Shown here in pieces: positions 45,137 to 54,700 of a DNA stretch of 64,000 nt. The position numbers and the translations under genes are program-made. A model generated the notes under the pieces. It did no database searches and had not been told where the DNA came from. It saw only the letters and a list, made by a program, of their open reading frames with translations. Source of the DNA: Chitinophaga sp. MM2321 (GTDB lineage Bacteria > Bacteroidota > Bacteroidia > Chitinophagales > Chitinophagaceae); the NCBI RefSeq assembly GCF_964033635.1, contig NZ_OZ035533.1:2542001-2606000 (forward strand). Direction: 5' to 3'. How positions within the stretch are numbered: the first letter of the stretch is position 1; each line of letters opens with the position of its first letter.

Positions 45137-45400
45137 ATGGGTTGTTGCGGCAATAAAAGGGCTGGCCTGATCCGTCAGAAAGCAATTACGCCTTTCCCTG
45201 CACCTGAAACCTGGCCACAGGAGCCATTTAACGAGGAAGACGTTTTTACCTTCCAATACATGGGCAATAGTATGCTTTCTACTACCGGACAGATTACCGG
45301 CAAAGAATACCGCTTTACAGGAAAAGGCGCTGTGTTGTGGGTAGACAAAAGAGACGCGCATTTCCTGGAAGAGGTGCCTAACCTGCTGAAACTGGACTAG
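45137..45400 (+). CDS. Small Cys-start protein, function unknown
   Basis: 87 residues, no signal peptide. It begins MGCCGNKRAG and has the compact motif FQYMGNSMLSTTGQITGKEYRFTGKGAVLWVDKRDAHFLEEVPNLLKL. The Y-x-G / TG-x-x-YRF / V-D-x-RDA-x-x-L pattern resembles small proteins seen in phage or prophage structural neighbourhoods, but I cannot name it and no phage genes are near. The end overlaps the convergent symporter gene by 23 bases. The start lies right after a terminator T tract. Confidence 0.6.
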   Translation: MGCCGNKRAGLIRQKAITPFPAPETWPQEPFNEEDVFTFQYMGNSMLSTTGQITGKEYRFTGKGAVLWVDKRDAHFLEEVPNLLKLD

Positions 45401-47087
45401 GCCGTTTCGGTGGCAGGAATGCCTGGATCAATAGTGCAAACAATACAGCCATGATACACCCGATAGCATTGAGCCACAGGAAAGATACCTGCTCCAGCCA
45501 GTACATGATCAACACCACCGCTTCTGCAGCTATTGCACCCCAGAAAGTGGCAGTGCCCCCTACTTTTTTCACATAAAAAGCCACCATAAAAATACCGAGC
45601 GTAACACCGTAAAACCAGGACCCCAATATATTCACGGCTTCTATCAGGCTGCCCAGGCCGCTGGCAAACTGTGCTACCACGATACAGAACACCCCCCATA
45701 TCAGTGTGGAGAACCTGGATATTTTGAGATAATGCTCCGGCGTAGCTTCTTCATTGTACAAACGCTTGTATACATCAATCACCGTGGTAGATGCCAGTGA
45801 ATTGAGGGCTGCGGCAATACTGCCCCACGATGCCAGGAAAATGATGGCGATCAGCAAGCCTACTAATCCTTTTGGCAGACTGTTTACAACAAAATGTAAA
45901 AAGATATAGTTAGTATCATTCGTATCAGCGGTAGGATCTGCTTTTTTGATTAGTGTCAGGGCTTCCTGTCTTACTGCTAGTGCCTTGTCGTCTGTTTGCA
46001 GCAGGGCTTCTTTAGCTATCGCCACCTGTGCGGCATCTTCCGATTCCAGTGCCGCCGCCAGCGTTTTTACCTGTTGTTGTTTGATAGTCCCCAACGCATT
46101 ATATTCTCCTTCCAGCTGTGTAAGTGCAGGCCCTTGCTCGGTGTTATGCACCTTCGCCAGTTGACCTTCATTAAAGAAGATAGGCGCCCGGAAGTAGAGA
46201 TAAAATACAAATACCATCGCACCAATCAGCAGGATCACAAATTGCATGGGTACTTTTACCAGTCCGTTCATTAATAAACCCATCCGGCTTTCTCTCACAG
46301 AGCGGGCCGTGAGATAGCGCCCCACCTGCGACTGATCAGTACCAAAATAAGATAGTGCCAGGAAAAAGCCCCCTATCAATCCACTCCAGATATTATATTT
46401 ATCCTTCCAGTCGAACTTCGTTACAATCACATTCAGTTTATCCATTTTGCCGGATACGTGCAGGGCTTCTTTCAGTCCGATATCAGGCGGTAATAAATGC
46501 ACCACCATCCAACCCGCGAGGAACATGCCCCCGAAGATGATGAACAGCTGCAATGTTTGTGTATAGGCTACCGCACGGGTGCCTCCTGCAACCGTGTAGA
46601 TGATCAGCAATCCACCCATGACCATATTGGTCCAGTAAAGGTTCCAGCCAAGCAGGGAAGACAGGATAATGGAAGGCGCGCAGATACTGATCCCGGTGGA
46701 CAGTCCGCGTTGAATAAGGAACAATGCGGATGCAAGTGTGCGTGTTTTCAGGTCAAAGCGTTGCTCCAGAAATTCATAAGCCGTAAAAACTTTCAGCTTA
46801 TGAAAGATCGGAACGAAGGTGATACAAAGCACCACCATAGCCAGTGGCAGACCAAAATAATACTGCACAAAACGCATCCCGTCCGTATAAGCCTGACCGG
46901 GTGCGGAAATAAATGTGATGGCGCTGGCCTGTGTACCGATGATAGACAACAATATGATGTACCAGGGCATAGACTGGTTGCCCAGGAAATAGCTATCCAT
47001 ATTCTGCTTTCCACGGCTTTTCCAGATACCATATAATATTATAATCGTGAGCGTGGAAATGAGCACGATCCAATCTAATAGACTCAT
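45378..47087 (-). CDS. Sodium:solute symporter (SSS) family transporter
   Basis: 569 residues from the ATG at 47087 (MSLLDWIVLISTL), which overlaps the stop of the upstream microprotein gene; the longer frame would begin inside that gene. About 13 TM helices with SSS hallmarks: SYFLGNQSMPWYIILLSIIGTQASAITFIS, YTVAGGTRAVAYTQTLQLFII, FLALSYFGTDQSQVGRYLTA. An unusual hydrophilic, Glu/Ala/Gln-rich helical insertion of about 90 residues lies at 305-393 between TM segments. The substrate may be a sugar or sialic-acid-like solute, since the PIG-L deacetylase and SusCD locus are upstream, but this is inference. Confidence 0.9.
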   Translation of the reverse strand: MSLLDWIVLISTLTIIILYGIWKSRGKQNMDSYFLGNQSMPWYIILLSIIGTQASAITFISAPGQAYTDGMRFVQYYFGLPLAMVVLCITFVPIFHKLKVFTAYEFLEQRFDLKTRTLASALFLIQRGLSTGISICAPSIILSSLLGWNLYWTNMVMGGLLIIYTVAGGTRAVAYTQTLQLFIIFGGMFLAGWMVVHLLPPDIGLKEALHVSGKMDKLNVIVTKFDWKDKYNIWSGLIGGFFLALSYFGTDQSQVGRYLTARSVRESRMGLLMNGLVKVPMQFVILLIGAMVFVFYLYFRAPIFFNEGQLAKVHNTEQGPALTQLEGEYNALGTIKQQQVKTLAAALESEDAAQVAIAKEALLQTDDKALAVRQEALTLIKKADPTADTNDTNYIFLHFVVNSLPKGLVGLLIAIIFLASWGSIAAALNSLASTTVIDVYKRLYNEEATPEHYLKISRFSTLIWGVFCIVVAQFASGLGSLIEAVNILGSWFYGVTLGIFMVAFYVKKVGGTATFWGAIAAEAVVLIMYWLEQVSFLWLNAIGCIMAVLFALLIQAFLPPKRPSPVSAG

Positions 47088-47215
47088 GAATACGTTTTGG
47101 TGAATAAGTAGAATACAATGATTAATATCAGTAGCCACGCTACTACGACTACGTACCAGTAGCCCCACGATGGAAACAACGGTGGTTTCTCGTCATGCAG
47201 GTCTTTATCTGTCAT
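47084..47215 (-). CDS. One-TM microprotein translationally coupled to the SSS symporter
   Basis: 43 residues: an acidic N-terminus with MTDKDLHDEKPPLFPSWGYW, then one hydrophobic helix (YVVVVAWLLILIIVFYLF) and a short TKTYS tail. Its TGA overlaps the symporter ATG in the sequence ATGA, so translation of the two should be coupled. Too short for most gene callers. I infer a small accessory subunit of the transporter, by analogy with two-TM small subunits known for other SSS members; this one has only one helix and a Pro/Trp-rich interface motif. Confidence 0.7.
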   Translation of the reverse strand: MTDKDLHDEKPPLFPSWGYWYVVVVAWLLILIIVFYLFTKTYS

Positions 47216-47247
47216 GGTAGAACAGGAATTACAGGTTATATATTTAT

Positions 47248-47335
47248 TTGAGGATTTTTTTATTTACTTATTTAGAGATTTAAATCACGTTATGTTGTTT
47301 AAATTTCTAAATAGGTAAATAAAAAATCTCAAAAT
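47248..47335. repeat. Long intergenic inverted repeat, family A, copy 3
   Basis: Arms at about 47248-47284 and 47299-47335 match in roughly 33 of 36 positions around a 14-nt loop. The core GATTTTTTTATTTAC-TATTTAG-GATTTAAA relates it to copies 1 and 2. The right arm contains the TGA stop of the 59-residue protein gene (47329). It separates the PIG-L/59-residue unit from the microprotein/symporter unit. Confidence 0.8.
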
Positions 47336-47508
47336 TTTAATTATTGCTTTTGCCCCAGAGGCTACCGGTAAGAAAGCCCAGTCCCACCCCTATCAGCAAA
47401 CCGATATGCACTCTTTTGATACCAAATCCGATCAGCAGTCCGAGGACAATGCACAGTACGGCAGCTATTCGCATCCTGGGACGGTTTTCTACATGTTTAC
47501 TACTCATC
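47329..47508 (-). CDS. 59-residue two-TM membrane protein
   Basis: A basic N-terminus (MSSKHVENRPRMR) is followed by two short hydrophobic segments, IAAVLCIVLGLLIGFGI and VHIGLLIGVGLGFLTGSLW, with glycine-rich faces, and GKSNNLKF at the end. It starts 11 bases after the stop of... the PIG-L gene on the same strand, so it is likely the second gene of that operon. The last codons and stop lie in the family A repeat. Function unknown. Confidence 0.6.
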
Positions 47509-47519
47509 TTCCTTAGACA

Positions 47520-50003
47520 CTATTTTTTTTCAGAAATCAGGTTTACAAATAAACGATACGCGCCAGGCACCCCTGCAGGCAGCTGCCGGAAAAATGACAA
47601 GCCGGTGTATACGTATCTGCCTTTGCCATATGTTGCAATGATCGTAGAGTTATCCAGTGGGGATTCTCCTTTATCATGCATGCTGAATAGTTTATTGTAA
47701 GACTTATCGACGTTCACCGGGTAATATAACCCACGTTCCTGCACCCAGCCATTAAAATCACCGGCGGTAATATTATTGGGATAATGCAGCACCGGATCTT
47801 TCGGATCAATGAAGGTGACGGCCGCATTTTCATCTGTGACCCTGTCACGGGAAAGACTGAACGGGAACGGCCCCAGGTCGCTTGTGACCAATGGGCTGCT
47901 GACATTGTATTGTATGAGCAGTGTTCCGCCGTTACTCACATATTGCATCAGGTGAGGCTGCCAGTATTTCATGCGGGGATTGATATTGTAAGCACGCACC
48001 CCTGTGATGATCGCATCATACTGTTCCAGGTGTCCGCCCATAATATCCTTCTCTCCCAGCTCAGTTACATCATAACCTACCTGTCGCAGGGAAGCGGCGA
48101 CCATATCACCGGCACCCGGAATATATCCCAGTTTGTTGCCGTTGTGTTTCAGGTCTACCGTAACAAGCCGTGCTGCTGCCGGTGGAAACAAGGTGATAAC
48201 CGGAATATGATCATAGCGGATCTGCTGTATTCCTTGCGTGTAGTCTTTGCCGTTACAATTCATTACTACCGTAAACGTATCTACGTAGTTGGCAGTGGCC
48301 GCTTTCACCGGACTGATATTGAACCGGAGTTCTACCTCATCCCCTTTCTTCGCCAGTTGATATGGCAGGCTTGTTTCCTCCACACGGAAGCCGGTGGGCA
48401 ATTGCAGTCTTACCGTGCCATGCACGCCATCAGCCATGGCCTGGAGTTTTACAGGAATGGCCTGTGGTTTATTATCAGTAAAAATGTATACCTGGTTATT
48501 TAAGTCGCCTGTTACCGGCGGTGCAATGGCCAGTGGTTCATACAGCTCTCCTTTTACAGGATCCGTGTATTTATATTGCAGCGGGCGGTTCAATACAAAA
48601 TCCTGTCCTTCGATCTTCAGCCTGATCTGTGCCTGCAACGCCGGAATATTTTCCGGGTTGCCCACCAGCAAAGGATCTTTGATGATATAAGTACCTAAAG
48701 GATGTGATTCAGATAACCAATAGGGCTGTGATTCCGGTGTATTAGCCGGCACCTGGAGTGTATTGGAAATGCTGGTAAACTTATTAAAAGATAATTCCTG
48801 TGAGGGAACAATATTATTTTTTCCTGGAAGATCGATTTGTTGCAGGGTTACTTTTAACCGTCCCCTGTTGATCAGCTGCACGGTTGCTTCCATATTATAC
48901 CCCGGCACTACCGTTGGCGAAGCACTGTAAGCTTCTACCCACAAGCCTGCGCAGGCATAAATGAGCTGCTCCGTTTCTTTGAGTTTGAGATTACGCCAGT
49001 AACCTTCCGGCAATGCCTGGATGGTTTTACGGATCTCCAGCAGCGTAGGTACGGAAGCGGCGGGGTCTTCCATCTTATAGGACTGTATCACTTTATTTAC
49101 CAGTGTTTCTACCGCATTACCACCGGGAATGCGTGACCAGCCGGTATTTACGCCATCCAGCAATCCTTCTTCGGGGGTATCGCCTTTGATGGTTGCAAAA
49201 TATTCATAAGAACTTCCACGGCCAGCGGAAACGCCAAACCCCTGGCTCTTATGCTGGGAGCGACTTTCAGCGGCTATCTCTCCATAACCCCTGCCAAGCA
49301 GGTAATTGAAGGCGCCTACATCTAACTTAAACTGATCGTTTGATATCGTGTTGGTACTGCCAAAATTAAAGGTATTCCATAACAGGCGTTTGGCCTGCCA
49401 GGCCTTTACATATTTCAATTGTTCCGGGTAACGTTTGGGATCAGCGGCGGCGGTATAGGCTTCCGCAGCAAGCATCGCAGAGGCAGTATGATGCCCATGA
49501 CCTGCACGGCTATCCGCAGGGAAACGACAGATGATAACATCCGGTTGAAATTTGCGGATCATCCATACTACATCTCCCAGGATCTTTTCTTTATCCCAGA
49601 TAGTAAAAGTTTCTGTTGGATTTTTGGAGAAGCCAAAATCCTGTGCACGGGTAAAAAACTGTTCCGCCCCATCGATACGACGTGCAGCCAGCAACTCCTG
49701 TGTACGGACCAGCCCCAGCAACTCAGATTGCTCATTGCCTACCAGGTTTTGTCCGCCATCACCACGGGTGAGCGACAAATATCCCGTCCTGTATAATTTT
49801 TCTTTGGCCAGATAAGCCAGTAAGCGGGTGTTTTCGTCATCAGGATGAGCGGCCAGGTATAGCACGCTACCTAAAGTGTCCAGCTTGTTGAGCTGTAGTT
49901 TTATGTCGGCTGCATTCCATACGGGTGAAGGCTGTGCCATAGCAGGCAAGCCCGCTACCACCAGTAGAAATAAAGCCAATACGGTATAGATTCTTAAAAA
50001 CAT
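47520..50003 (-). CDS. PIG-L family deacetylase, large multidomain
   Basis: 827 residues with signal peptide (LFLLVVAGLPAMAQPS). The N-terminal 290 residues hold the LmbE/PIG-L fold: metal site LYLAAHPDDENTRLLAYL, LSLTRGDGGQNLVG, and GHGHHTASAM with metal-binding His. The rest is beta-rich, ending in a ThuA/glutamine-amidotransferase-like region (YDAIITGVRAYNIN, LLIQYNVSSP). PIG-L enzymes deacetylate N-acetylglucosaminyl groups. The exported form next to a SusCD locus suggests deacetylation of amino-sugar glycans taken up or cleaved at the surface; this is inference. Confidence 0.88.
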   Translation of the reverse strand: MFLRIYTVLALFLLVVAGLPAMAQPSPVWNAADIKLQLNKLDTLGSVLYLAAHPDDENTRLLAYLAKEKLYRTGYLSLTRGDGGQNLVGNEQSELLGLVRTQELLAARRIDGAEQFFTRAQDFGFSKNPTETFTIWDKEKILGDVVWMIRKFQPDVIICRFPADSRAGHGHHTASAMLAAEAYTAAADPKRYPEQLKYVKAWQAKRLLWNTFNFGSTNTISNDQFKLDVGAFNYLLGRGYGEIAAESRSQHKSQGFGVSAGRGSSYEYFATIKGDTPEEGLLDGVNTGWSRIPGGNAVETLVNKVIQSYKMEDPAASVPTLLEIRKTIQALPEGYWRNLKLKETEQLIYACAGLWVEAYSASPTVVPGYNMEATVQLINRGRLKVTLQQIDLPGKNNIVPSQELSFNKFTSISNTLQVPANTPESQPYWLSESHPLGTYIIKDPLLVGNPENIPALQAQIRLKIEGQDFVLNRPLQYKYTDPVKGELYEPLAIAPPVTGDLNNQVYIFTDNKPQAIPVKLQAMADGVHGTVRLQLPTGFRVEETSLPYQLAKKGDEVELRFNISPVKAATANYVDTFTVVMNCNGKDYTQGIQQIRYDHIPVITLFPPAAARLVTVDLKHNGNKLGYIPGAGDMVAASLRQVGYDVTELGEKDIMGGHLEQYDAIITGVRAYNINPRMKYWQPHLMQYVSNGGTLLIQYNVSSPLVTSDLGPFPFSLSRDRVTDENAAVTFIDPKDPVLHYPNNITAGDFNGWVQERGLYYPVNVDKSYNKLFSMHDKGESPLDNSTIIATYGKGRYVYTGLSFFRQLPAGVPGAYRLFVNLISEKK

Positions 50004-50056
50004 GTGCTATTGAATAATTTACAAGTAGGCAAAATAGTAATTTATTGCCCAAGATT

Positions 50057-50197
50057 TACCAAGATTATAAAGATTATGAGGATTTACAGGATTGATAAGA
50101 TAGATTTAAGCGAAGGTACCTATATAGTTTTTCCGATAATCCAGGTCATTCTACTATACCAATCCTGTAAATCTTCATAATCTTTATAATCTTGGTA
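50057..50197. repeat. Long intergenic inverted repeat, family B, copy 3
   Basis: 37-nt arms at 50057-50093 and 50161-50197 match in 36 of 37 positions around a 67-nt loop. Arms begin TACCAAGATTATAAAGATTA and end TTTACAGGATT. The loop holds a TTAAGCGAAGG motif also present in copies 2 and 4. The right end abuts the T tract of the susD terminator. Confidence 0.9.
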
Positions 50198-50227
50198 AAA
50201 AAAGGTCCCGGTGATTCACCGGGACCT
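50197..50227 (-). terminator. susD terminator
   Basis: A 12-bp palindromic stem AGGTCCCGGTGA/TCACCGGGACCT (50203-50227), followed on the minus strand by a seven-T run at 50203-50197. It lies 69 bases beyond the SusD stop. Confidence 0.92.
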
Positions 50228-50295
50228 ACACATAATACATAAGCAAAAACCAACCAGTTTGCAAAAACCAATTATTAACAAAGGTGAGGTTTAGA

Positions 50296-51747
50296 TTAAT
50301 TGTAACCTTCGTTCTGCTGGTGGCGTATATTTGGATTGGCATCCAGCTCCCTTTGCGGGATGGGTAAGATTATCTTTGTACCGGGCAATGCCACGGCAAT
50401 TGTTTTATTACTTGCCAGGTACTTCGTAAAAGATGCAGTGGTACGTACCAGGTCAAAAAGCCGGTGCCCTTCAAAAGCAAGCTCCTTGCGCCTTTCCATG
50501 GCAATGGCACGCAGCAGCGCAGGACCGGTAGCCACAACAGGTATTGCACCAGGATCGGCCCTGCTTACAATACGGTTCAGATCTGCCTGTGCCTGGGGAT
50601 CTTTTTCCAGGTGAGCCCGTGCTTCCGCACGGATCAGGTAAAGTTCCGCCAGTCGTATTACCTTGATACCTTCACTGAACATGGTCACATCTTTATATTT
50701 AGTAATGATGTTCGCCGGATTCTCACCGCCGTTACCCGCTCTTTTATCACGCTTCAGAAAGCCCAGCCGCACATCTTTCGCTGCATAAATATTAAATAGG
50801 TCATCTGTTGCCAGTACATCGCCGTAACCATCCTGGCTGAACATATAACTGAGTGCATCTGCACCGCGGTTATCTACCGGTGTATTGATGACTTCAAAGA
50901 TCGTTTCGCTGTTGCCTGTTTTGCTAAAATCAGCTGTCAGCGCCTCGCTCTCCAGCAGCTTATATTTATTTTCATTTATCACGGTATCCGCATACTTTTC
51001 GGCGCCTGCCCAGTCTTCTTTATATAATAACACCCTCGACAGCAACGCTGCAGCCGAATAAATATTTATGCGACCGGAAGAAAAAGCAGTGCTTTTACTT
51101 TCTTCAAACCTGCTGATGGCTGTTCTCAGATCACTGATGATCTGATCATAGGTTTGTTTAGCGGTGCTGCGTGATGGTGATTGAACAGAATCGATGTTCG
51201 TTGTGGTCACCAGTGGTATGCCCATGTGCGATGCATCCGCAGTACGGTTGTAAGGCTGTGCATACAACCTGGACAGATCAAAAAACACCAGCGCCCTGAT
51301 GGCATAAGCCTCTGCAACGATCTGTTTCGCTTCCACACTATCTGTTGCTGCGGGCAGCAGGAAGATATGCGGGCCATACTGAATCACCATATTGGCGTTG
51401 GCTACCACACTGTATAACAGGTTCCAGGTATCCGTTGTGTACACGTCATTAGCGGTAACAATATACTGGTCCTGGTTGCGGTAGCGATTATTGTTGATTA
51501 CACTGATAAATCCATTATCGGCGCGCAGATCCGGTAATAACGGTACGGTGCGGCCATAATAATTTTCATTCTGCATCAGGGAATACACGCCGCTGATAGC
51601 TGCACGCAGTCCCGGTAAATCTTTAATAGCATTCTTCGTTTCTGTCGCTTGTTCCGGTTTCAGTTCCAGGAAATCCTTATTACAACCGGCCACCATGCCG
51701 GTTAGCAATACCAATACCAATACGCAATATGTATAACGTTTCAACAT
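50296..51747 (-). CDS. SusD/RagB-family outer-membrane nutrient-binding lipoprotein
   Basis: 483 residues. Lipoprotein signal with lipobox MVAGC (Cys22). SusD features: LPGLRAAISGVYSLMQNENYYGR, TPR-like helices (VAEAYAIRALVFFDLSRLYAQPYNR, SAAALLSRVLLYKEDWAGAEKYADTV) and the C-terminal IRLAELYLIRAEARAHL, AMERRKELAFEGHRLFDLVRT. It caps the SusC channel at the cell surface. Downstream of SusC, 8 bases apart. Confidence 0.94.
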   Translation of the reverse strand: MLKRYTYCVLVLVLLTGMVAGCNKDFLELKPEQATETKNAIKDLPGLRAAISGVYSLMQNENYYGRTVPLLPDLRADNGFISVINNNRYRNQDQYIVTANDVYTTDTWNLLYSVVANANMVIQYGPHIFLLPAATDSVEAKQIVAEAYAIRALVFFDLSRLYAQPYNRTADASHMGIPLVTTTNIDSVQSPSRSTAKQTYDQIISDLRTAISRFEESKSTAFSSGRINIYSAAALLSRVLLYKEDWAGAEKYADTVINENKYKLLESEALTADFSKTGNSETIFEVINTPVDNRGADALSYMFSQDGYGDVLATDDLFNIYAAKDVRLGFLKRDKRAGNGGENPANIITKYKDVTMFSEGIKVIRLAELYLIRAEARAHLEKDPQAQADLNRIVSRADPGAIPVVATGPALLRAIAMERRKELAFEGHRLFDLVRTTASFTKYLASNKTIAVALPGTKIILPIPQRELDANPNIRHQQNEGYN

Positions 51748-51755
51748 TGTCTACA

Positions 51756-54700
51756 TTAAAAATTTATATCCACACCTACCAGCAACGTTTTAAATACCGG
51801 TGGACGTTGATCATAATCCCCTGTTACCGGTACTTCCGGGTCCATTGTCAGCTGTTTATCTTTTACAAAAGTCCATAGATTATTGGCTCTTGCATACACC
51901 CGTACATCGTTGATACCCGTCCTTGCCAGGTATCCTTTGGGCAGATTATAAGCCAGCAACAAATCTCTCAGCCGTATAAAACTGCCATCATATAAAAACC
52001 GGGATGATGTCTGATTGCTCAATCCTGTTTGCGTACCACCATACACTACTTTCGGAATGTTGGTATGGTCGCCGGGTTGACGCCAGCGGTTTTCATAGAT
52101 CAGGCGCGACATTTTGGAGGTTCCTCCAAATCCGCCGCTGCCGTCAGATTCCGTGAAAGCGCCCCAGTTATCATATACTTTATTACCCCAGTTATAAAAG
52201 AACTGGAAGCTCAGGTCGAATCCTTTGTAACTCAGGTAGTTGGTGACACCCCCATAAAACTTTGGTAGCGCACTACCCTGATTGAAACGTTGTGCTTCGC
52301 CATAAACGTTGGTGGTGGTGGTTTTTGTAGCATCCTTATACCATAGCGCCTCTCCTGTTTGCGGATCTGCGCCGGCATATCCAACGAGGAAGAACTGGTA
52401 AAAATCTACCCCTACTTCCCGCTTATAAGTATAAGTACTGGTGATCGGGTTATCCAACTTCGTAATCCTGTTATTTAAAGTAGAGAAGTTAAGATCTGTT
52501 CTCCAGGAGAACCCTTTCTCTTCTTTTTCAATGATGTTACGGGAGGAAAGTGAAATCTCCAGACCGCTGTTCCGCATTTCTCCGTTATTACGGAACACAG
52601 TGGTGATACCGTTTGTGGACGATACCGGTACATTGAGTAACAGGCGGGAAGTGATCCTGTTGTAGTATTCTACGGTACCGGATATACGATTTTTAAGCAG
52701 TGCAAAATCAAGTCCTGCATTGAATGGTTTATTCTGTTCCCATGTAAGATAGGAATTGGGGTATTGACTTAGCACATACCCCGGTTTCCCATCATAATCG
52801 TTTGCCGGATTGTATAACGACAAAGAAGCATAATTATCAATAGCCTGGTTTCCGTTGCTGCCATAGCTAGCACGTATCTTTAATTCGTTTATTCCTGGGA
52901 TGTCCTGCAAAAAAGATGCTTTATAAATATTCCATGCAGCGCCCAATGACCAGAAAAAAGCACTCCTCTTGTCTCTTCCGAAGCGTGATGACGCATCACG
53001 GCGGATAGAGCCGGAGAGATAATATTTTTGTTTGTAGTTGTAACTTGTATTTAGTAATACGCCTGTTAAAGCATTTACGGCATTCACAGAAGAAACAAAT
53101 TCGGGGGTTGATGCATCTGCGAGCTGCTGCATGCCTGGCAGGAAATTAGTAGCTGCAGAGGAATTGCCCGTATTTGTTGTCTTTTGCGCTTCATAACCTG
53201 CGAAGGCATTTAATCCATGATAGCCCCATTGCCGGTTGAAACGCAGGATGTTGGTAGATACCCAGTTGTTCCATAAGCTGTTATTGACGGAGGCACGGCC
53301 ATTGGTATTTCTGCCATCACCAAATTCCGGTGAATAGAAAGAATTACTGCGCGCATAGTTTAAATCCAGGCTGATCTTCGTTTCAAAAGTGAGAAAATCG
53401 GTGAACCTGTATTTGGCGCCGGCGCCACCCAGCAAACCATATATAGTGCCGGTACGCGTAACACCATTCATGATGGCTACCGGATTGAATGTACTGTTGT
53501 AACTGAAATCATAAGAACCATCGTTGTTGTAAACCTTCAGCCAGGGCTGTACCCGTGCGAGTGAGCGAACCGGGTTGGCCAGCAGGCCCTCATCGCCTAC
53601 GGCATTTGCACGCTGATAGCCGAGCGACAGGTTCACATCAAAAGAGAGCCTGTCGGTAGCATTATTGATGAGATTCATTTTGCCCGTCAGCCGTTTGTAG
53701 TCTACGCCTCTCAAAGCAGATTTAGAATCGTAGTAACCGCCGGACACGTAAAATTTTGTTTTTGCATTTCCGCCTGCGGCGGATAAATTAGCCTGGGTAA
53801 AACCACCATGACGGGTAAGTACATCTATCCAATTGGTATTAACGGTTGTATCTATACCGCGGGCCTTGATTTCCTGTTGAAATCCTGCTTCGCCGGTACC
53901 ATCCGCCTTATTGGCCCAACCCTCCCGCAGCAGTTCCATCATCTCACTGGTATTAAGCGGATAATTTTTCTTTGCGATGGTGAGCTGGTTGGTACCACGT
54001 TGTACAGATGCGTCGATCTTTGTTCTTCCTGTACTGCCGGTTTTCGTTGTGATCAGGATCACGCCATTGGCAGCACGGGAGCCGTAAATAGAAGCCGCCG
54101 CTGCATCTTTCAACACAGAGATGGATGCAATGTCAGCACTGTTGATACCGGCCAGTGAGTTCACATTATAATCTGTGAGATCATCTGTAACTACCGGTAC
54201 ACCATCTACTACGTAGAGCGGCGAACTACCCGCATTGATAGAGCCTATACCCCGGATACGGACGCTGGGCACAGAGCCCGGCTGACCGGAGCCATTGGTG
54301 GATTGCAATCCCGGTACATTTCCCTGTAAACTTTCCTGGAAGCTGCTACGTGGTGCTTTATCATAAAGAGAAGCATTTACTGTAGTAGCTGAACCTGTCA
54401 AAGAACCTTTTGTTTGAACACCATAGGCCACCACTACAACTTCATTCAGGCCCCTGGCATCATCCTTTAATATTATATCGAATTCCTTTCGATCATTTAT
54501 CGGTACCCGCTGCTCTTCATAACCAATGAAAGAGCAGATCAGCATGGCATTTGAGGGTGCTTCCATTTGAAATTCCCCACTGCCATCTGTGGTAGCGCCT
54601 TTGTTTAAACCAGCAATACGCACTGTCACACCAGGCAATGGATGCCCGGTAAGATCTGTTACGCGACCGCTGATATGTATGCCTTCCATCACTGTGTTTC

